The notes below the pieces were generated by a model, which saw only the letters and a program-made list of their open reading frames with translations, was not told where the DNA came from and did not search any database. A program made the translations under genes and the position numbers. From Pseudothioclava nitratireducens (GTDB lineage: Bacteria; Pseudomonadota; Alphaproteobacteria; Rhodobacterales; Rhodobacteraceae), in assembly GCF_029210495.1 (NCBI RefSeq), contig NZ_JARGDK010000007.1, positions 1-64,000 of the forward strand: DNA of 64,000 nucleotides. Direction: 5' to 3'. How positions within the stretch are numbered: the first letter of the stretch is position 1; each line of letters opens with the position of its first letter. Of the stretch, positions 18,878-28,483 are shown in pieces.

Positions 18878-19917
18878 GTTCTGTTCAGATCGTCAAGGTC
18901 ACCGAGGAAGAGGGCGAGCAGCGGCTCGACCGTTGGCTCAAGCGCCGCTTCCCGCAACTCACCCAAGGCGCCATTGAGAAGATGTGCCGCAAGGGCGAGC
19001 TGCGCGTGAATGGCGGGCGGGTGAAGGCCAATACCCGTGTCGAGCCGGGGCAGGATGTGCGCGTGCCGCCTTTGCCCGATCCGGGCGCAAAGCCGCCCGT
19101 TGCGGACGGTCCGAGCGCGTCCGATGCCGAGATGATCCAAGCCTGCGTCTTGTGGAAGGACGAGCATATCATCGCCATCAACAAGCCGCCGGGCTTGCCG
19201 AGCCAAGGCGGCTCGGGGCAGGGCTCTCGCCATGTGGACGGGCTGAGCGAAGCGTTGAAATTCGGCTACAAAGAGCGTCCGAAGCTGGTGCACCGGCTGG
19301 ATAAGGATACCTCCGGCGTTCTGCTCTTGGCGCGGACCGATCGCGTGGCGCGGCGGCTCTCCGAGGCGTTCCGCAACAAGACCACCCGCAAGATCTATTG
19401 GGCGGCTGTGGCCGGTGTGCCGTCGCCGAAGATGGGAACGGTGCGCTTTGGCCTGATGAAAGCGCCGGGCCATGGGCGCGGCGGTGAAGGCGAGAAGATG
19501 ATCTGTATCCATCCCGCCAAGATGGATCAGTTCCCTGATGCCAAGCGCGCGACGACCGATTACGCGCTGCTTGATGCCCTTGGCTCGCGGGTGTCCTGGG
19601 TCGCGCTGGTGCCGATCACCGGGCGCACGCACCAGTTGCGCGCGCATATGGCGGAACTCGGCCACCCGATCATCGGGGATGGCAAATATGGCGGCTCGGG
19701 GCAAGAGAATCTCGGCGATGGCTGGGGTGCGCAACTCGGCGGAGAGATCAGCCGCAAGCTGCATCTCCATGCCCGCCAGATCAGTTTCGACCACCCGGTG
19801 ACCGGCAAGCGTATCACCATCTCCGCGCCGATGCCGCAGCATATGGTGCGGACTTGGGCGACGCTGGGCTGGCATGAGGCCGATGTGCCCGCCGATCCGT
19901 TCGAGGACCTTGCATGA
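18874..19917 (+). CDS. rluC: 23S rRNA pseudouridine synthase RluC-type
   Basis: A 347-residue RluA-family enzyme. An S4 RNA-binding domain (about 16-75, QRLDRWLKRRFPQLTQG) precedes the synthase domain with the catalytic aspartate in RLDKDTSG (residues 141-148, D143). The S4 domain and length favour RluC/RluD over RluA. Four-base overlaps with crcB and the following HAD gene indicate one operon. RluC modifies 23S positions 955/2504/2580 in E. coli; the exact target here is inferred. Confidence 0.88.
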   Translation: MSSVQIVKVTEEEGEQRLDRWLKRRFPQLTQGAIEKMCRKGELRVNGGRVKANTRVEPGQDVRVPPLPDPGAKPPVADGPSASDAEMIQACVLWKDEHIIAINKPPGLPSQGGSGQGSRHVDGLSEALKFGYKERPKLVHRLDKDTSGVLLLARTDRVARRLSEAFRNKTTRKIYWAAVAGVPSPKMGTVRFGLMKAPGHGRGGEGEKMICIHPAKMDQFPDAKRATTDYALLDALGSRVSWVALVPITGRTHQLRAHMAELGHPIIGDGKYGGSGQENLGDGWGAQLGGEISRKLHLHARQISFDHPVTGKRITISAPMPQHMVRTWATLGWHEADVPADPFEDLA

Positions 19918-20579
19918 AACTTGCGATTTTCGATGTGGACGGGACGCTTTCCGACAGCCAGTCCCATATCTTCCACGCGATGAGCCTTGGGTTCGAGACG
20001 GTGGGTCTACCCGCGCCCGCCCGCGACGCGGTCCTTTCGATTGTGGGCCTGTCATTGCCCATCGCGGTTGCGCGTCTCGCGCCGGAACTTGCCCCCGAGA
20101 CGCAGGACCGGATCGTCGAGGGCTACAAGAACAGCTATTTCACGCAGCGCGCGGCCAGCCCGGCACCGCTCTATCCCGGTGCGCTTGATTGCCTGCGTCA
20201 TCTGCATGCGCGGGGGGATTTCCTGCTGGGCGTGGCGACCGGAAAATCGCGGCGCGGTCTGAACGCCCTGATCGAATATCACGGCCTGGAAGGGCTTTTT
20301 GTCACGATGCAGGTCGCCGATGATCATCCCTCAAAGCCGCATCCGGCGATGGTCGAAGCGGCGCTGGCCGAGACCGGCCTCGAGGCGCGCGACGCCGTGA
20401 TGATCGGTGATACGACCTATGACATCGAGATGGGCCGCGCGGCGCGGGTCGCGACGGTGGGGGTTGGCTGGGGCTACCACCCGGTGGCCGACCTTCGCGC
20501 GGCGGGTGCCACGCGGATCGTGTCGGATTTCGCGGCGTTGGAATTGGCGGTGTCCGAGCTTCTGGAGGTGAGCGCATGA
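19914..20579 (+). CDS. HAD-superfamily phosphatase (phosphoglycolate phosphatase-like)
   Basis: A 221-residue HAD subfamily IA hydrolase. Motif I is FDVDGTLSDS with D7 (nucleophile) and D9; motif II is the threonine in VATGKSRRG; motif III lysine lies in SKPHPAM; motif IV is MIGDTTYDIEMG. An alpha-helical cap lies between motifs I and II. Many relatives are phosphoglycolate or pyrophosphate phosphatases, but the substrate cannot be read from sequence. It overlaps rluC and the ATP12 gene by four bases each. Confidence 0.88.
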   Translation: MKLAIFDVDGTLSDSQSHIFHAMSLGFETVGLPAPARDAVLSIVGLSLPIAVARLAPELAPETQDRIVEGYKNSYFTQRAASPAPLYPGALDCLRHLHARGDFLLGVATGKSRRGLNALIEYHGLEGLFVTMQVADDHPSKPHPAMVEAALAETGLEARDAVMIGDTTYDIEMGRAARVATVGVGWGYHPVADLRAAGATRIVSDFAALELAVSELLEVSA

Positions 20580-21286
20580 GCGGCTGGGCGGCGAAGCGGT
20601 TCTGGAAAAAGGCCGATGTGGTCGAGGTTGAGGGCGGGTTTTCGGTCACGCTGGACGGGCGTTCGGTCAAGACCCCGGCCAAGGCGGCGCTGATCGTGCC
20701 GACCCGCGCCATGGCCGAAGCTATCGCCGCCGAGTGGGATGCGCAGGTCGAGAAGATCGACCCCGGCACGATGCCCGTGACGCGCGGGGCGAACGCGGCC
20801 ATCGACAAGGTGCGCAGCCAACATGCCGAGGTCGCACATCTGATCGCCGAATATGGCGGCACTGATCTGCTCTGCTATCGCGCCGAGGCGCCGGACGAAC
20901 TGGTCGCGCGGCAGGCGGCGGCATGGGACCCTCTGCTTGACTGGGCGCGCGCGGCATTCGGTGCCGATCTGCGCGTAACCGCCGGGGTGATCCCTGTTGC
21001 GCAGGACCGTGCGGCGCTGGAACCGCTGGAGGCGGCTGTCGCGGCCATGACGGAGTTTGAACTCGCAGCGTTGCACGATCTTGTCGGCATCTCCGGTTCG
21101 CTCATTCTGGGGTTGGCTGTGAGCCGCCGGCGGCTGGATGCCGAGACCGCATGGAACCTGTCGCGAATCGATGACGATTGGCAGATCGAGCAATGGGGCG
21201 CGGATGAAGAGGCGGTGGAACATGCCGCGCGCAAGCGGGCCGATTTGCTGGCTGCGGCGCGTTTTTGGGCGCTGCTCGGCCTTTAG
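20576..21286 (+). CDS. ATP12-family F1-ATPase assembly chaperone
   Basis: A 236-residue member of the ATP12 family. AKRFWKKADV at the start, VTLDGRSVKTPAKAALIVPT, and the conserved TRGANAAIDKV (about residues 65-75) with YGGTDLLCYRAEAP are diagnostic. In mitochondria Atp12 holds the F1 alpha subunit before assembly; alphaproteobacterial homologues are presumed to do the same. It shares an operon with rluC and a HAD phosphatase, not with the atp genes, as is common in this class. Confidence 0.9.
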   Translation: MSGWAAKRFWKKADVVEVEGGFSVTLDGRSVKTPAKAALIVPTRAMAEAIAAEWDAQVEKIDPGTMPVTRGANAAIDKVRSQHAEVAHLIAEYGGTDLLCYRAEAPDELVARQAAAWDPLLDWARAAFGADLRVTAGVIPVAQDRAALEPLEAAVAAMTEFELAALHDLVGISGSLILGLAVSRRRLDAETAWNLSRIDDDWQIEQWGADEEAVEHAARKRADLLAAARFWALLGL

Positions 21287-21414
21287 GCAGCCAGCCGCAC
21301 ACCTCTCCGGAGGCGATCAACTTCTCGGCAATTGCCCTCGAAATGGGCGTTGACCATGCGGCAATCTTGCAACCGGCCTTGACCTTTTTTCGCCAATCGG
21401 CCCAAACTCGCGCA

Positions 21415-21429
21415 TTGGGCTGTGCCCAA
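21415..21429 (+). promoter_or_regulatory. Palindrome upstream of aapJ
   Basis: TTGGGC-TGT-GCCCAA is a perfect inverted repeat 70 bases before the aapJ start. A TTGACC box lies at 21379-21384 just upstream, but no good -10 follows. The palindrome may bind a regulator of amino acid uptake; this is inferred from symmetry and position. Confidence 0.35.
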
Positions 21430-21498
21430 CAACTCGATCAGGTCCGCAAAGGGCCGACAGAACCGCCCTTCACGGCGGCAACTCAGGAAGAGGTAAAC

Positions 21499-22515
21499 AT
21501 GAAGAAAACCGTTTTTCTCGGCACGCTGGCGGCTGCTGGCCTGACGGCTGGCATGGCGGCTGCGACGACTCTCGAAGACGTCGTCGCGCGTGGTGAGCTG
21601 AACTGCGGCGTGAACACCGGCCTCGTGGGCTTTGCCGCCCCCGATGCGAACGGCAACTGGACCGGCTTTGACGTCGCGGTCTGTAAAGCCGTGGCCGCCG
21701 CCGTTCTGGGCGACGCCTCCAAGGTCAAATATGTCCCGACCACCGGCCAGACCCGCTTCACCGCGCTGGCTTCGGGTGAGATCGACGTTCTGGCCCGTAA
21801 CACCACCTGGACCTTCTCGCGCGACACCGACCTCAAGCTCGATTTCGTCGGCGTGAACTACTACGACGGTCAAGGCTTCATGGTCCGCAAGGATCTCGGC
21901 GTGACCTCGGCGAAGGAACTGGACGGCGCTTCGGTTTGTATCCAGACCGGCACCACCACCGAGCTCAACCTGGCTGACTACTTCAAAGCCAACAACATGA
22001 GCTACCAGCCGATCACCGTCGACTCGAACGCCGAAGGTGAGCAGCAATACCTCGCCGGTGCGTGCGACGCCTACACCACCGACGCCTCGGGCCTCGCAGC
22101 AACCCGCGCGGCCTTCGCTGACCCGGAAAACCACGTCATTCTGCCCGAGATCATCTCGAAAGAGCCGCTTGGCCCGGCAGTGCGCCACGGTGACAACCAG
22201 TGGGGCGACATCGTGATGTGGACCCTCAACGCGCTGATCGCGGCAGAAGAGTACGGCGTGACCTCGGCCAATGTCGAAGAGCTGTCGAAAGGCACCGAGA
22301 ACCCGGAAATCAACCGTCTGCTCGGCGTTGAAGGCGAGCTGGGCGCGATGATCGGCCTCGACAAGGACTTCGGCAAGCGCGCGATCATGGCATCGGGCAA
22401 CTATGGCGAGATCTTTGCCGCAACCATCGGCGAGTCGACCCCGATCGGTCTGGCACGCGGTCTGAACGCACAATGGACCCAAGGCGGCCTGCTCTACTCG
22501 CCGCCCTTCCGTTGA
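21499..22515 (+). CDS. aapJ: Polar amino acid ABC transporter, periplasmic binding protein
   Basis: A 338-residue binding protein of the AapJ/BztA family. A Sec signal peptide (MKKTVFLGTLAAAGLTAGMAAA, about 22 residues) is followed by LEDVVARGELNCGVNTGLVGFA, DVAVCKAVAAAVLGD and the RFTALASGEIDVLARNTTWT segment. Two cysteines around 37 and 143 may form a disulfide. It captures glutamate, glutamine, aspartate or other L-amino acids for AapQMP. GGAAGAGG is the ribosome binding site at the chosen ATG. A hairpin after the gene separates it from the membrane genes. Confidence 0.95.
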   Translation: MKKTVFLGTLAAAGLTAGMAAATTLEDVVARGELNCGVNTGLVGFAAPDANGNWTGFDVAVCKAVAAAVLGDASKVKYVPTTGQTRFTALASGEIDVLARNTTWTFSRDTDLKLDFVGVNYYDGQGFMVRKDLGVTSAKELDGASVCIQTGTTTELNLADYFKANNMSYQPITVDSNAEGEQQYLAGACDAYTTDASGLAATRAAFADPENHVILPEIISKEPLGPAVRHGDNQWGDIVMWTLNALIAAEEYGVTSANVEELSKGTENPEINRLLGVEGELGAMIGLDKDFGKRAIMASGNYGEIFAATIGESTPIGLARGLNAQWTQGGLLYSPPFR

Positions 22516-22529
22516 TCTGATCTGTGTGG

Positions 22530-22555
22530 GGGCGTCTCGGGAAACCGGGGCGCCC
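22530..22555 (+). terminator. Hairpin between aapJ and aapQ
   Basis: An 11-base-pair stem (two wobbles) capped by GAAA lies 14 bases after the aapJ stop, followed by TTGTGCCTTT. Such elements often let the binding protein be made in excess over the permease by stopping or processing part of the transcripts. Confidence 0.55.
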
Positions 22556-22665
22556 TTGTGCCTTTACAATAAAGACCTGCATGCGAGGCGCGCGCGATTG
22601 ACCGGCGCGACCTTTGTAACATGGGCACAAGCCCGGACCGCGTGACAGGAACAGGGGAAACAAGA

Positions 22666-23931
22666 ATGGCAACCGCTTCGGATGCGCCGAACCAAGGGTT
22701 CCGGCTCAGTCAGCTTATCTATGACACCCGCTACCGCTCGCTGACGATTCAGGTCGTGGTGTTCATCCTCGTGATGGGCGGGATGGCATGGCTGATCGAC
22801 AACACGGTCCAGAACCTTCAGCAGCTTGGCAAGGATTTCAACTTCGGCTTCCTGTTCAACAGGGCCGGCTATGATATCGGGCAGCAGTTGATACCCTACA
22901 CGAACGACTCCACGCATGGGCGCGCGATGCTCGTGGGGCTTCTGAATACGCTTTGGGTGTCGCTGCTTGGCTGCGTCGCCGCGACCGTTCTGGGTATCGT
23001 GATCGGCGTTTTGCGCCTGTCCAACAACTGGCTCGTCGGGCGACTGATGACCGTCTATGTCGAGATCTTCCGCAACATCCCGGTGCTGCTGTGGATTCTC
23101 GTGGCGCTGGCTTTCCTGACCGAAGTGACCCCGGCCCCAGCCGCCTATCGTGTCAACGCCGAAACCGGCGAGGCGCAGGCGAGCATGCTGCTCTTCGACA
23201 ATGTTGCGATTACCAATCGCTACACGGCTGTACCTGCGGCCGAATTCACGCGTGGGCTTGGCGCGATCGAGACGCCCCTTGCGCCGATTTCACTGAACTT
23301 CCTTGCGCTGGCCGCCGTTGTCATTGCATCGATCTGGTTCAACCGGCGTCTGGTTGCGAACGCCAACAAGGTCCAAGAGACGACTGGCTTCCGTCCTGTG
23401 ACGTGGTGGAAGAGCCTGCTGATCCTGTTCGGCCCTGCGATTGCGCTTCTGGTCGCGCTTGGCTTCCATCTGGTGCCGCCGGAACTGAAGGGTTTCAACT
23501 TCACCGGTGGCGTCAACGTGTCGAACGCTTTCGTGGCGTTGTGGCTCGGGCTGACGCTCTACACCGCGGCCTTCATCGCCGAGATCGTCCGCGCCGGTAT
23601 TCTCGCGATTTCCAAAGGGCAGACCGAAGCGGCCTTTGCGCTGGGTCTGCGCCCGAAGCGGACGATGAATCTCGTGATCCTGCCGCAGGCGCTGCGGGTG
23701 ATCGTGCCGCCGCTGATCTCGCAATACCTGAATCTCACCAAGAACTCCTCACTGGCGATTGCCGTGGGGTATCTCGATCTGCGTGGCACGCTGGGGGGTA
23801 TTACGCTCAACCAGACTGGCCGGGAGCTGGAGGCGATCTTGCTGATGATGCTGATCTATCTGGCGATTTCGCTCACGATCTCGGGGGCGATGAATGTCTA
23901 CAACAAATCCGTGAAGCTGAAGGAGCGGTGA
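22666..23931 (+). CDS. aapQ: Polar amino acid ABC transporter permease
   Basis: A 421-residue inner-membrane permease of the AapQ/BztB type, longer than ordinary HisMQ permeases because of an extra periplasmic region (about 165-230). The EAA loop is visible in KGQTEAAFALGLRPKRTMNLVILPQALRVIVPPL near the C-terminus, where the ATPase docks. The ATG at 22666 has CAGGGGAAACAAG upstream. It is paired with aapM one base downstream. Confidence 0.94.
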   Translation: MATASDAPNQGFRLSQLIYDTRYRSLTIQVVVFILVMGGMAWLIDNTVQNLQQLGKDFNFGFLFNRAGYDIGQQLIPYTNDSTHGRAMLVGLLNTLWVSLLGCVAATVLGIVIGVLRLSNNWLVGRLMTVYVEIFRNIPVLLWILVALAFLTEVTPAPAAYRVNAETGEAQASMLLFDNVAITNRYTAVPAAEFTRGLGAIETPLAPISLNFLALAAVVIASIWFNRRLVANANKVQETTGFRPVTWWKSLLILFGPAIALLVALGFHLVPPELKGFNFTGGVNVSNAFVALWLGLTLYTAAFIAEIVRAGILAISKGQTEAAFALGLRPKRTMNLVILPQALRVIVPPLISQYLNLTKNSSLAIAVGYLDLRGTLGGITLNQTGRELEAILLMMLIYLAISLTISGAMNVYNKSVKLKER

Positions 23932-23932
23932 G

Positions 23933-25249
23933 ATGAGCGATACCCACGCCCAAACCGTCGCCTATGTCCGCGACACGATGCTTGAACCCAAACCGGCACC
24001 TTCGACCCAGACGGGGGCCGTGAAATGGCTGCGTGATAACCTGTTCTCGAGCTGGTTGAACGCGGCGCTGACCGTGGCCGGTCTTCTGGTCGTCTATCTG
24101 CTGTTCACACATTTCTTCCCGTGGTTCCGCCATTCGGTCTGGAATGCGGATTCACTCAAGGAATGCCGCGACATCATCACCGGTGAGTTCGGAGAGGGGG
24201 CGACCGGTGCTTGCTGGGGTGTGATCCGCGAGCGCTGGCACCAGTTCATGTTCGGCTTCTACCCGCCCGAGCTTTACTGGCGCCCGGTGCTGGTGTTTGT
24301 GCTGCTATTCGTCGCCCTCGCGCCGATTCTGTTCACACATTTGCCCCGTGCGCTGCTGTCTTTCAGCGCGATCTATCCGCTTCTGGCGATTTGGCTCCTC
24401 TGGGGCGGGTCGGTCTGGCCGGTGGTGATGACGGGCGCGGGTTTCGTGCTCGGCTATCTGGCGCTGAAGCTGTTGGGCAATGTCAACGGCATCATTGCAG
24501 GTATTGCCGCGTTTGCCGTGCCGATCCTGTTCTGGATGTTCGCGGTTGGACCGATCGACGATCTGCTCAAGCAAATCGTGCCGATCTCGATCCAGTCGGT
24601 CGACTCGGATGAGTTCGGAGGCTTCCTGCTGGCAATCACCATCGGGGTGGGCGGCATCGTGATGTCGCTGCCGCTTGGGATCATCCTCGCGCTCGGGCGG
24701 CAATCGGACATGTTTCTCGTCAAGAGCTTCTCGGTCATCTTCATCGAGTTCATCCGGGGCGTTCCGCTGATCACGCTGCTGTTCGTGGCGTCGCTGCTGC
24801 TCAACTACTTCCTGCCGCCGGGCACCAGCTTCGACATCATCTTGCGGGTCATGATCCTCGTCACGCTCTTCGCGGCGGCCTATATCGCCGAGGTGATCCG
24901 GGGCGGTCTTGCCGCTCTGCCGCGCGGCCAATACGAGGCGGCGGATGCGCTTGGCCTCGACTACTGGAAGGCGCAGCGCTTCATCATCCTGCCGCAGGCG
25001 CTCAAGATCTCGATCCCGGGCATCGTCTCGACCTTTATCGGGATGTTCAAGGATACGACGCTTGTGGTGTTCGTGGGGTTGTTCGACCCGCTCAAGGGTA
25101 TCCCGGACTTCATCCGCTCGGTGTTCGAGTGGAAAGGCATCTACTGGGAGCCCTTCATCTTCGTCGGCGCCATTTTCTTCATCCTCAATTTCAGCATGTC
25201 GCGCTACTCGATGTATCTCGAGCGCAAGCTGAAACGTGACCACCGATAA
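23933..25249 (+). CDS. aapM: Polar amino acid ABC transporter permease
   Basis: The second permease (438 residues, AapM/BztC type). A cytoplasmic N-terminus of about 35 residues precedes the first helix, and the region 110-215 adds several helices that are not found in short HisMQ permeases. The EAA loop is [29 protein letters not shown]. Starts one base after aapQ, so the two subunits are translated together. Confidence 0.94.
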   Translation: MSDTHAQTVAYVRDTMLEPKPAPSTQTGAVKWLRDNLFSSWLNAALTVAGLLVVYLLFTHFFPWFRHSVWNADSLKECRDIITGEFGEGATGACWGVIRERWHQFMFGFYPPELYWRPVLVFVLLFVALAPILFTHLPRALLSFSAIYPLLAIWLLWGGSVWPVVMTGAGFVLGYLALKLLGNVNGIIAGIAAFAVPILFWMFAVGPIDDLLKQIVPISIQSVDSDEFGGFLLAITIGVGGIVMSLPLGIILALGRQSDMFLVKSFSVIFIEFIRGVPLITLLFVASLLLNYFLPPGTSFDIILRVMILVTLFAAAYIAEVIRGGLAALPRGQYEAADALGLDYWKAQRFIILPQALKISIPGIVSTFIGMFKDTTLVVFVGLFDPLKGIPDFIRSVFEWKGIYWEPFIFVGAIFFILNFSMSRYSMYLERKLKRDHR

Positions 25250-25260
25250 GGAGAGTTCCA

Positions 25261-26052
25261 ATGACGGAACCGCATTTCGACCGTGAAATCGATCGCAGCC
25301 ACATGCAGGTCTCGGATGAGGTCGCGATTCAGATTGAAAAGATGAACAAGTGGTATGGTCAGTTCCACGTCCTGCGCGACATCGACCTGACCGTGAACCG
25401 GGGCGAGCGGATCGTTATCGCCGGGCCGTCCGGCTCGGGCAAATCGACGCTGATCCGCTGCATCAACCGCCTTGAAGAGCACCAGTCGGGCAAGATCATC
25501 GTCGATGGGACCGAGCTCACCTCGGACCTGAAGAACATCGACAAGGTGCGCTCCGAAGTGGGCATGGTGTTCCAGCACTTCAACCTGTTCCCGCATCTGA
25601 CCATTCTCGAAAACTGCACGCTGGCCCCGATCTGGGTGCGCAAGATCCCGAAGAAAGAGGCGATCGAGACGGCGATGCACTTCCTTGAGAAGGTGAAGAT
25701 TCCCGAGCAGGCGCATAAATATCCGGGCATGCTCTCGGGCGGCCAGCAGCAGCGGGTGGCGATTGCGCGCTCGCTGTGCATGAAGCCGCGGATCATGCTC
25801 TTCGACGAGCCGACCTCGGCGCTTGACCCCGAGATGATCAAGGAAGTGCTCGACACCATGATCGAGCTTGCGGAAGAGGGGATGACGATGCTCTGCGTGA
25901 CCCACGAGATGGGCTTCGCGCAGGCGGTGGCGAACCGGGTGATCTTTATGGATCAGGGCCAGATCGTCGAACAGAACAACCCGCATGACTTCTTCAATAA
26001 CCCGCAATCGGACCGGACCAAGCTGTTCCTCAGCCAAATCCTCGGCCACTGA
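25261..26052 (+). CDS. aapP: Polar amino acid ABC transporter ATP-binding protein
   Basis: The ATPase of the transporter (263 residues). Walker [10 protein letters not shown] (about 57-65), Q-loop [12 protein letters not shown], signature [15 protein letters not shown] and Walker [13 protein letters not shown] are all intact. The first 20 residues ([20 protein letters not shown]) are an extension before the domain. AAGGAG precedes the ATG. A strong terminator follows the gene. R. capsulatus BztABCD is the closest characterised system by architecture. Confidence 0.97.
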   Translation: MTEPHFDREIDRSHMQVSDEVAIQIEKMNKWYGQFHVLRDIDLTVNRGERIVIAGPSGSGKSTLIRCINRLEEHQSGKIIVDGTELTSDLKNIDKVRSEVGMVFQHFNLFPHLTILENCTLAPIWVRKIPKKEAIETAMHFLEKVKIPEQAHKYPGMLSGGQQQRVAIARSLCMKPRIMLFDEPTSALDPEMIKEVLDTMIELAEEGMTMLCVTHEMGFAQAVANRVIFMDQGQIVEQNNPHDFFNNPQSDRTKLFLSQILGH

Positions 26053-26070
26053 GCGGGGTGCCGAATGTGG

Positions 26071-26100
26071 AAAGGGCCGGCGATTTGCCGGCCCTTTTTC
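26071..26100 (+). terminator. Bidirectional terminator between aapP and trpB
   Basis: AAAGGGCCGGC pairs with GCCGGCCCTTT over 11 bases around GATTT, followed by TTC on this strand and by a matching T-rich arm on the other. It separates two converging operons. Confidence 0.88.
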
Positions 26101-26115
26101 GTTCTATCCTAACGC

Positions 26116-27318
26116 TTATTCGACGCTGAAACCGTAGGTCTCGGTGACGTAGTCGATATCCTTGTCGCCCCGCCCGGACAGGTTGAGCAGGATCGTCTTG
26201 CCGGGGTGGTTCTTGGCCTCACGCATCGCAAAGGCGACGGCATGGGCGCTTTCGAGCGCGGGGATGATCCCCTCGCGGCGCGACAGTTGATAAAAGGCGT
26301 TGAGCGCTTCTTTGTCATTGGCAGCCGTGTAGTTCGCTCGACCTGTGCGATACAAATGGGCGTGCTCCGGTCCGACGCCGGGATAGTCCAGCCCCGAGGC
26401 CACCGTATGCACCGGCGCGGGTTCACCGTTTTCATCGCGCAGCACCATGGTGCGGAAGCCGTGGATCATCCCGTCCTCGCCATAGGTGATCGTCGCGGCA
26501 TGATCACCCAGCTTGGAGGACGTACCCAAAGGCTCCACCCCGTAAAGCGTGACATCGGGGTCCTCGATGAATCCTGCAAACAGCCCCATCGCGTTCGAAC
26601 CACCGCCAACGCAGGCCGCGACGATATCCGGCAGCCCGCCGGTCATCTCGATGAATTGCTCGCGCGCCTCGATGCCGACGACATGCTGGAAGTCCCGAAC
26701 CATGCGCGGGAAGGGGTGCGGGCCGACCACCGAGCCGATGGCGAAAAGTGCCGTGTCGGCCTGCCCGATATAGCTTTGGAAGCAGCTGTCCACAGCCTCC
26801 TTGAGAGAACGCCCGCCAAAGCCGACCGGCACCACTTCGGCGCCGAGCAGCTTCATTCGGGTGACGTTCGGCGCTTCCTTGGCGATGTCGATCTCGCCCA
26901 TATGGATTTCGCATTCCAGCCCGAAATAGGCGGCCGCCGTCGCCAGCGCCACGCCATGCTGGCCCGCGCCGGTCTCGGCCATCAGCTTTTTCTTGCCCAT
27001 GAACTTGGCCAGAAGCGCCTCGGCCATGCAGTGATTGAGCTTGTGCGCGCCGGTGTGGTTCAGGTCCTCGCGCTTGGCGTAGATCTGTGCCCCGCCGCAA
27101 TCGTCCGACAGGTTCTTCAGATAGCTGATCGGCGTCGGGCGACCCTGAAAATGCTTGCGAATATAGCGCAGGTCACGAATGAACTCTGCCGAATGGGCGA
27201 TCCGGTCATAGGCTTCGGTGATTTCCTTGAAATGCGGGACCAGCGGCGGCGGCAGGTCCGCACCGCCATACTCGCCGAAAAACCCGTTCCGGTCCGGCGT
27301 CGATTTCAGGTATCCCAT
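26116..27318 (-). CDS. trpB: Tryptophan synthase beta chain-like protein (orphan TrpB)
   Basis: A 400-residue PLP enzyme of the TrpB family, which condenses indole and serine to tryptophan. The PLP lysine is K93 in NHTGAHK, the catalytic glutamate is E115 in AETGAGQHG, and the phosphate-binding GGGSNAMG and terminal LSGRGDKD are intact. Parts that usually contact TrpA differ from the family norm: LPPPLVPHF replaces the usual SETLMP region, and [15 protein letters not shown] replaces HKINNVLGQ. No trpA or trpF is near. GGAGG precedes the ATG. It may be a second, stand-alone TrpB or may use another substrate. Confidence 0.85.
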   Translation of the reverse strand: MGYLKSTPDRNGFFGEYGGADLPPPLVPHFKEITEAYDRIAHSAEFIRDLRYIRKHFQGRPTPISYLKNLSDDCGGAQIYAKREDLNHTGAHKLNHCMAEALLAKFMGKKKLMAETGAGQHGVALATAAAYFGLECEIHMGEIDIAKEAPNVTRMKLLGAEVVPVGFGGRSLKEAVDSCFQSYIGQADTALFAIGSVVGPHPFPRMVRDFQHVVGIEAREQFIEMTGGLPDIVAACVGGGSNAMGLFAGFIEDPDVTLYGVEPLGTSSKLGDHAATITYGEDGMIHGFRTMVLRDENGEPAPVHTVASGLDYPGVGPEHAHLYRTGRANYTAANDKEALNAFYQLSRREGIIPALESAHAVAFAMREAKNHPGKTILLNLSGRGDKDIDYVTETYGFSVE

Positions 27319-27347
27319 GGTTCCTCCAGTCTTGTGGTCGCGCGGGT

Positions 27348-27866
27348 TCACCCGCGTCGTGTCGGTGTGAAAAAGTCCAGCACAGAGCCGCGCCCGGCCT
27401 CGATCGCGGCCCAGTCGTCGATTTGGAAATCGACGATCAGCGTCGCGCAGGTCGGATATTTGCGAAACTCCGGATCGTAGATCGGCTGGGCGGGAAGCGA
27501 GGCCGCGAATTCCGCGATACCAGGGTTGTGGCCGATCATCATCACGGTCGGGGATGAGGCCGTGCGCAGCGCCTGCATCATCAGCATCGGTGAGGCATGG
27601 TAGAGATCTTCGATATAGCTGATCTCGGGTCGGGTCTCGATGACCGCCGCCTCGACGCAATCCCAGGTCTCGCGGGTGCGCTGCGCGGTCGAGCAGAGCA
27701 CCTCCTCGGGTTCGAGCCCGCGCGAGGCGAGAAAGTCGCCCAATTCCCGCGCAGCAGAGCGCCCGCGCGCATTCAGGGGGCGATCCTGATCGGCCATGAG
27801 CGGGTCGTCCCAGCTCGATTTTGCGTGGCGGGTCAGGATCAGGCGACGGTGTCCGGGAGGGGTCAT
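27348..27866 (-). CDS. sixA: SixA-type phosphohistidine phosphatase
   Basis: A 172-residue histidine phosphatase. The catalytic RH motif is LTRHAKS (H14) and the second histidine lies in MIGHNPGI, with [11 protein letters not shown] between. SixA dephosphorylates phosphohistidine on HPt or PTS proteins in E. coli; the substrate here is inferred. I start at the ATG at 27866 because it overlaps the stop of the upstream Fe-S gene in ATGA and places the RH motif at the usual distance. trpB follows after 29 bases. Confidence 0.85.
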   Translation of the reverse strand: MTPPGHRRLILTRHAKSSWDDPLMADQDRPLNARGRSAARELGDFLASRGLEPEEVLCSTAQRTRETWDCVEAAVIETRPEISYIEDLYHASPMLMMQALRTASSPTVMMIGHNPGIAEFAASLPAQPIYDPEFRKYPTCATLIVDFQIDDWAAIEAGRGSVLDFFTPTRRG

Positions 27867-28483
27867 GGGTGGAAGTGCCTCATATGCCAAGAGGATTGCT
27901 CGGACAGCCTGCCATAGCCTTGCCCGATCGGGCAAGCGCGGCGCGCAAGGCAGCCATGCAAAAGACAATTTGTCCCGTCCGCGCTATCGAGAAAGCCATG
28001 GCAGATGTCGATCTCGTAGCGCGTGAGGGTAAAAGCTCCGACGGGACACTGCGTCCGGCACGGCGCGGGGCATTGCGTGCAGGGATGCTCCGCAGCGGGG
28101 GGCAGTGGGACATGGCCGGGCATGATCAGCGCGCCCCGATAGGACGCCCACAGCCCCGTGCGCGCATGCACCAGAAGATGGATCGGGGATGTAAACGCCT
28201 GCCCGGACTCGCGGGCCCAACGAAAGAAGGGCGCAAACGGAGGCCCTCCGAAGGGAAAGGCCGCCCGCCCGCCATGGGTGCCAGCCAGCGCCTCGATCAC
28301 GCGCCGCGACCAGCGGTCGATCGGGTCGGGCGCGCCATCCGCGAATTCTGCTTCGGCCGTGACATGCGCCCAAAAGCCGGGTTCGTCCGGCGAGAGAAGG
28401 AAAACCGTCTCGTCGCCTTCATGCAGCGCGCCCGAGACGAACAGCCGATGCGCGCCAATATCTGACAGCAGTGCGGGTGTCAC
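27863..28483 (-). CDS. Ferredoxin-like protein with two Fe-S cysteine sets
   Basis: A 206-residue protein whose C-terminal half has eight cysteines: C135, C138, C142, C146-P and C161, C173, C178, C184-P. The first four match a CX2CX3CX3CP 4Fe-4S site and the last group could hold a second cluster. The N-terminal 120 residues contain no domain I recognise. The pattern resembles the Fe-S part of epoxyqueuosine reductase but lacks its cobalamin domain. Four-base overlaps with argB and sixA place it firmly in one operon. The function is unknown; electron transfer is likely. Confidence 0.7.
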   Translation of the reverse strand: MTPALLSDIGAHRLFVSGALHEGDETVFLLSPDEPGFWAHVTAEAEFADGAPDPIDRWSRRVIEALAGTHGGRAAFPFGGPPFAPFFRWARESGQAFTSPIHLLVHARTGLWASYRGALIMPGHVPLPPAAEHPCTQCPAPCRTQCPVGAFTLTRYEIDICHGFLDSADGTNCLLHGCLARRACPIGQGYGRLSEQSSWHMRHFHP

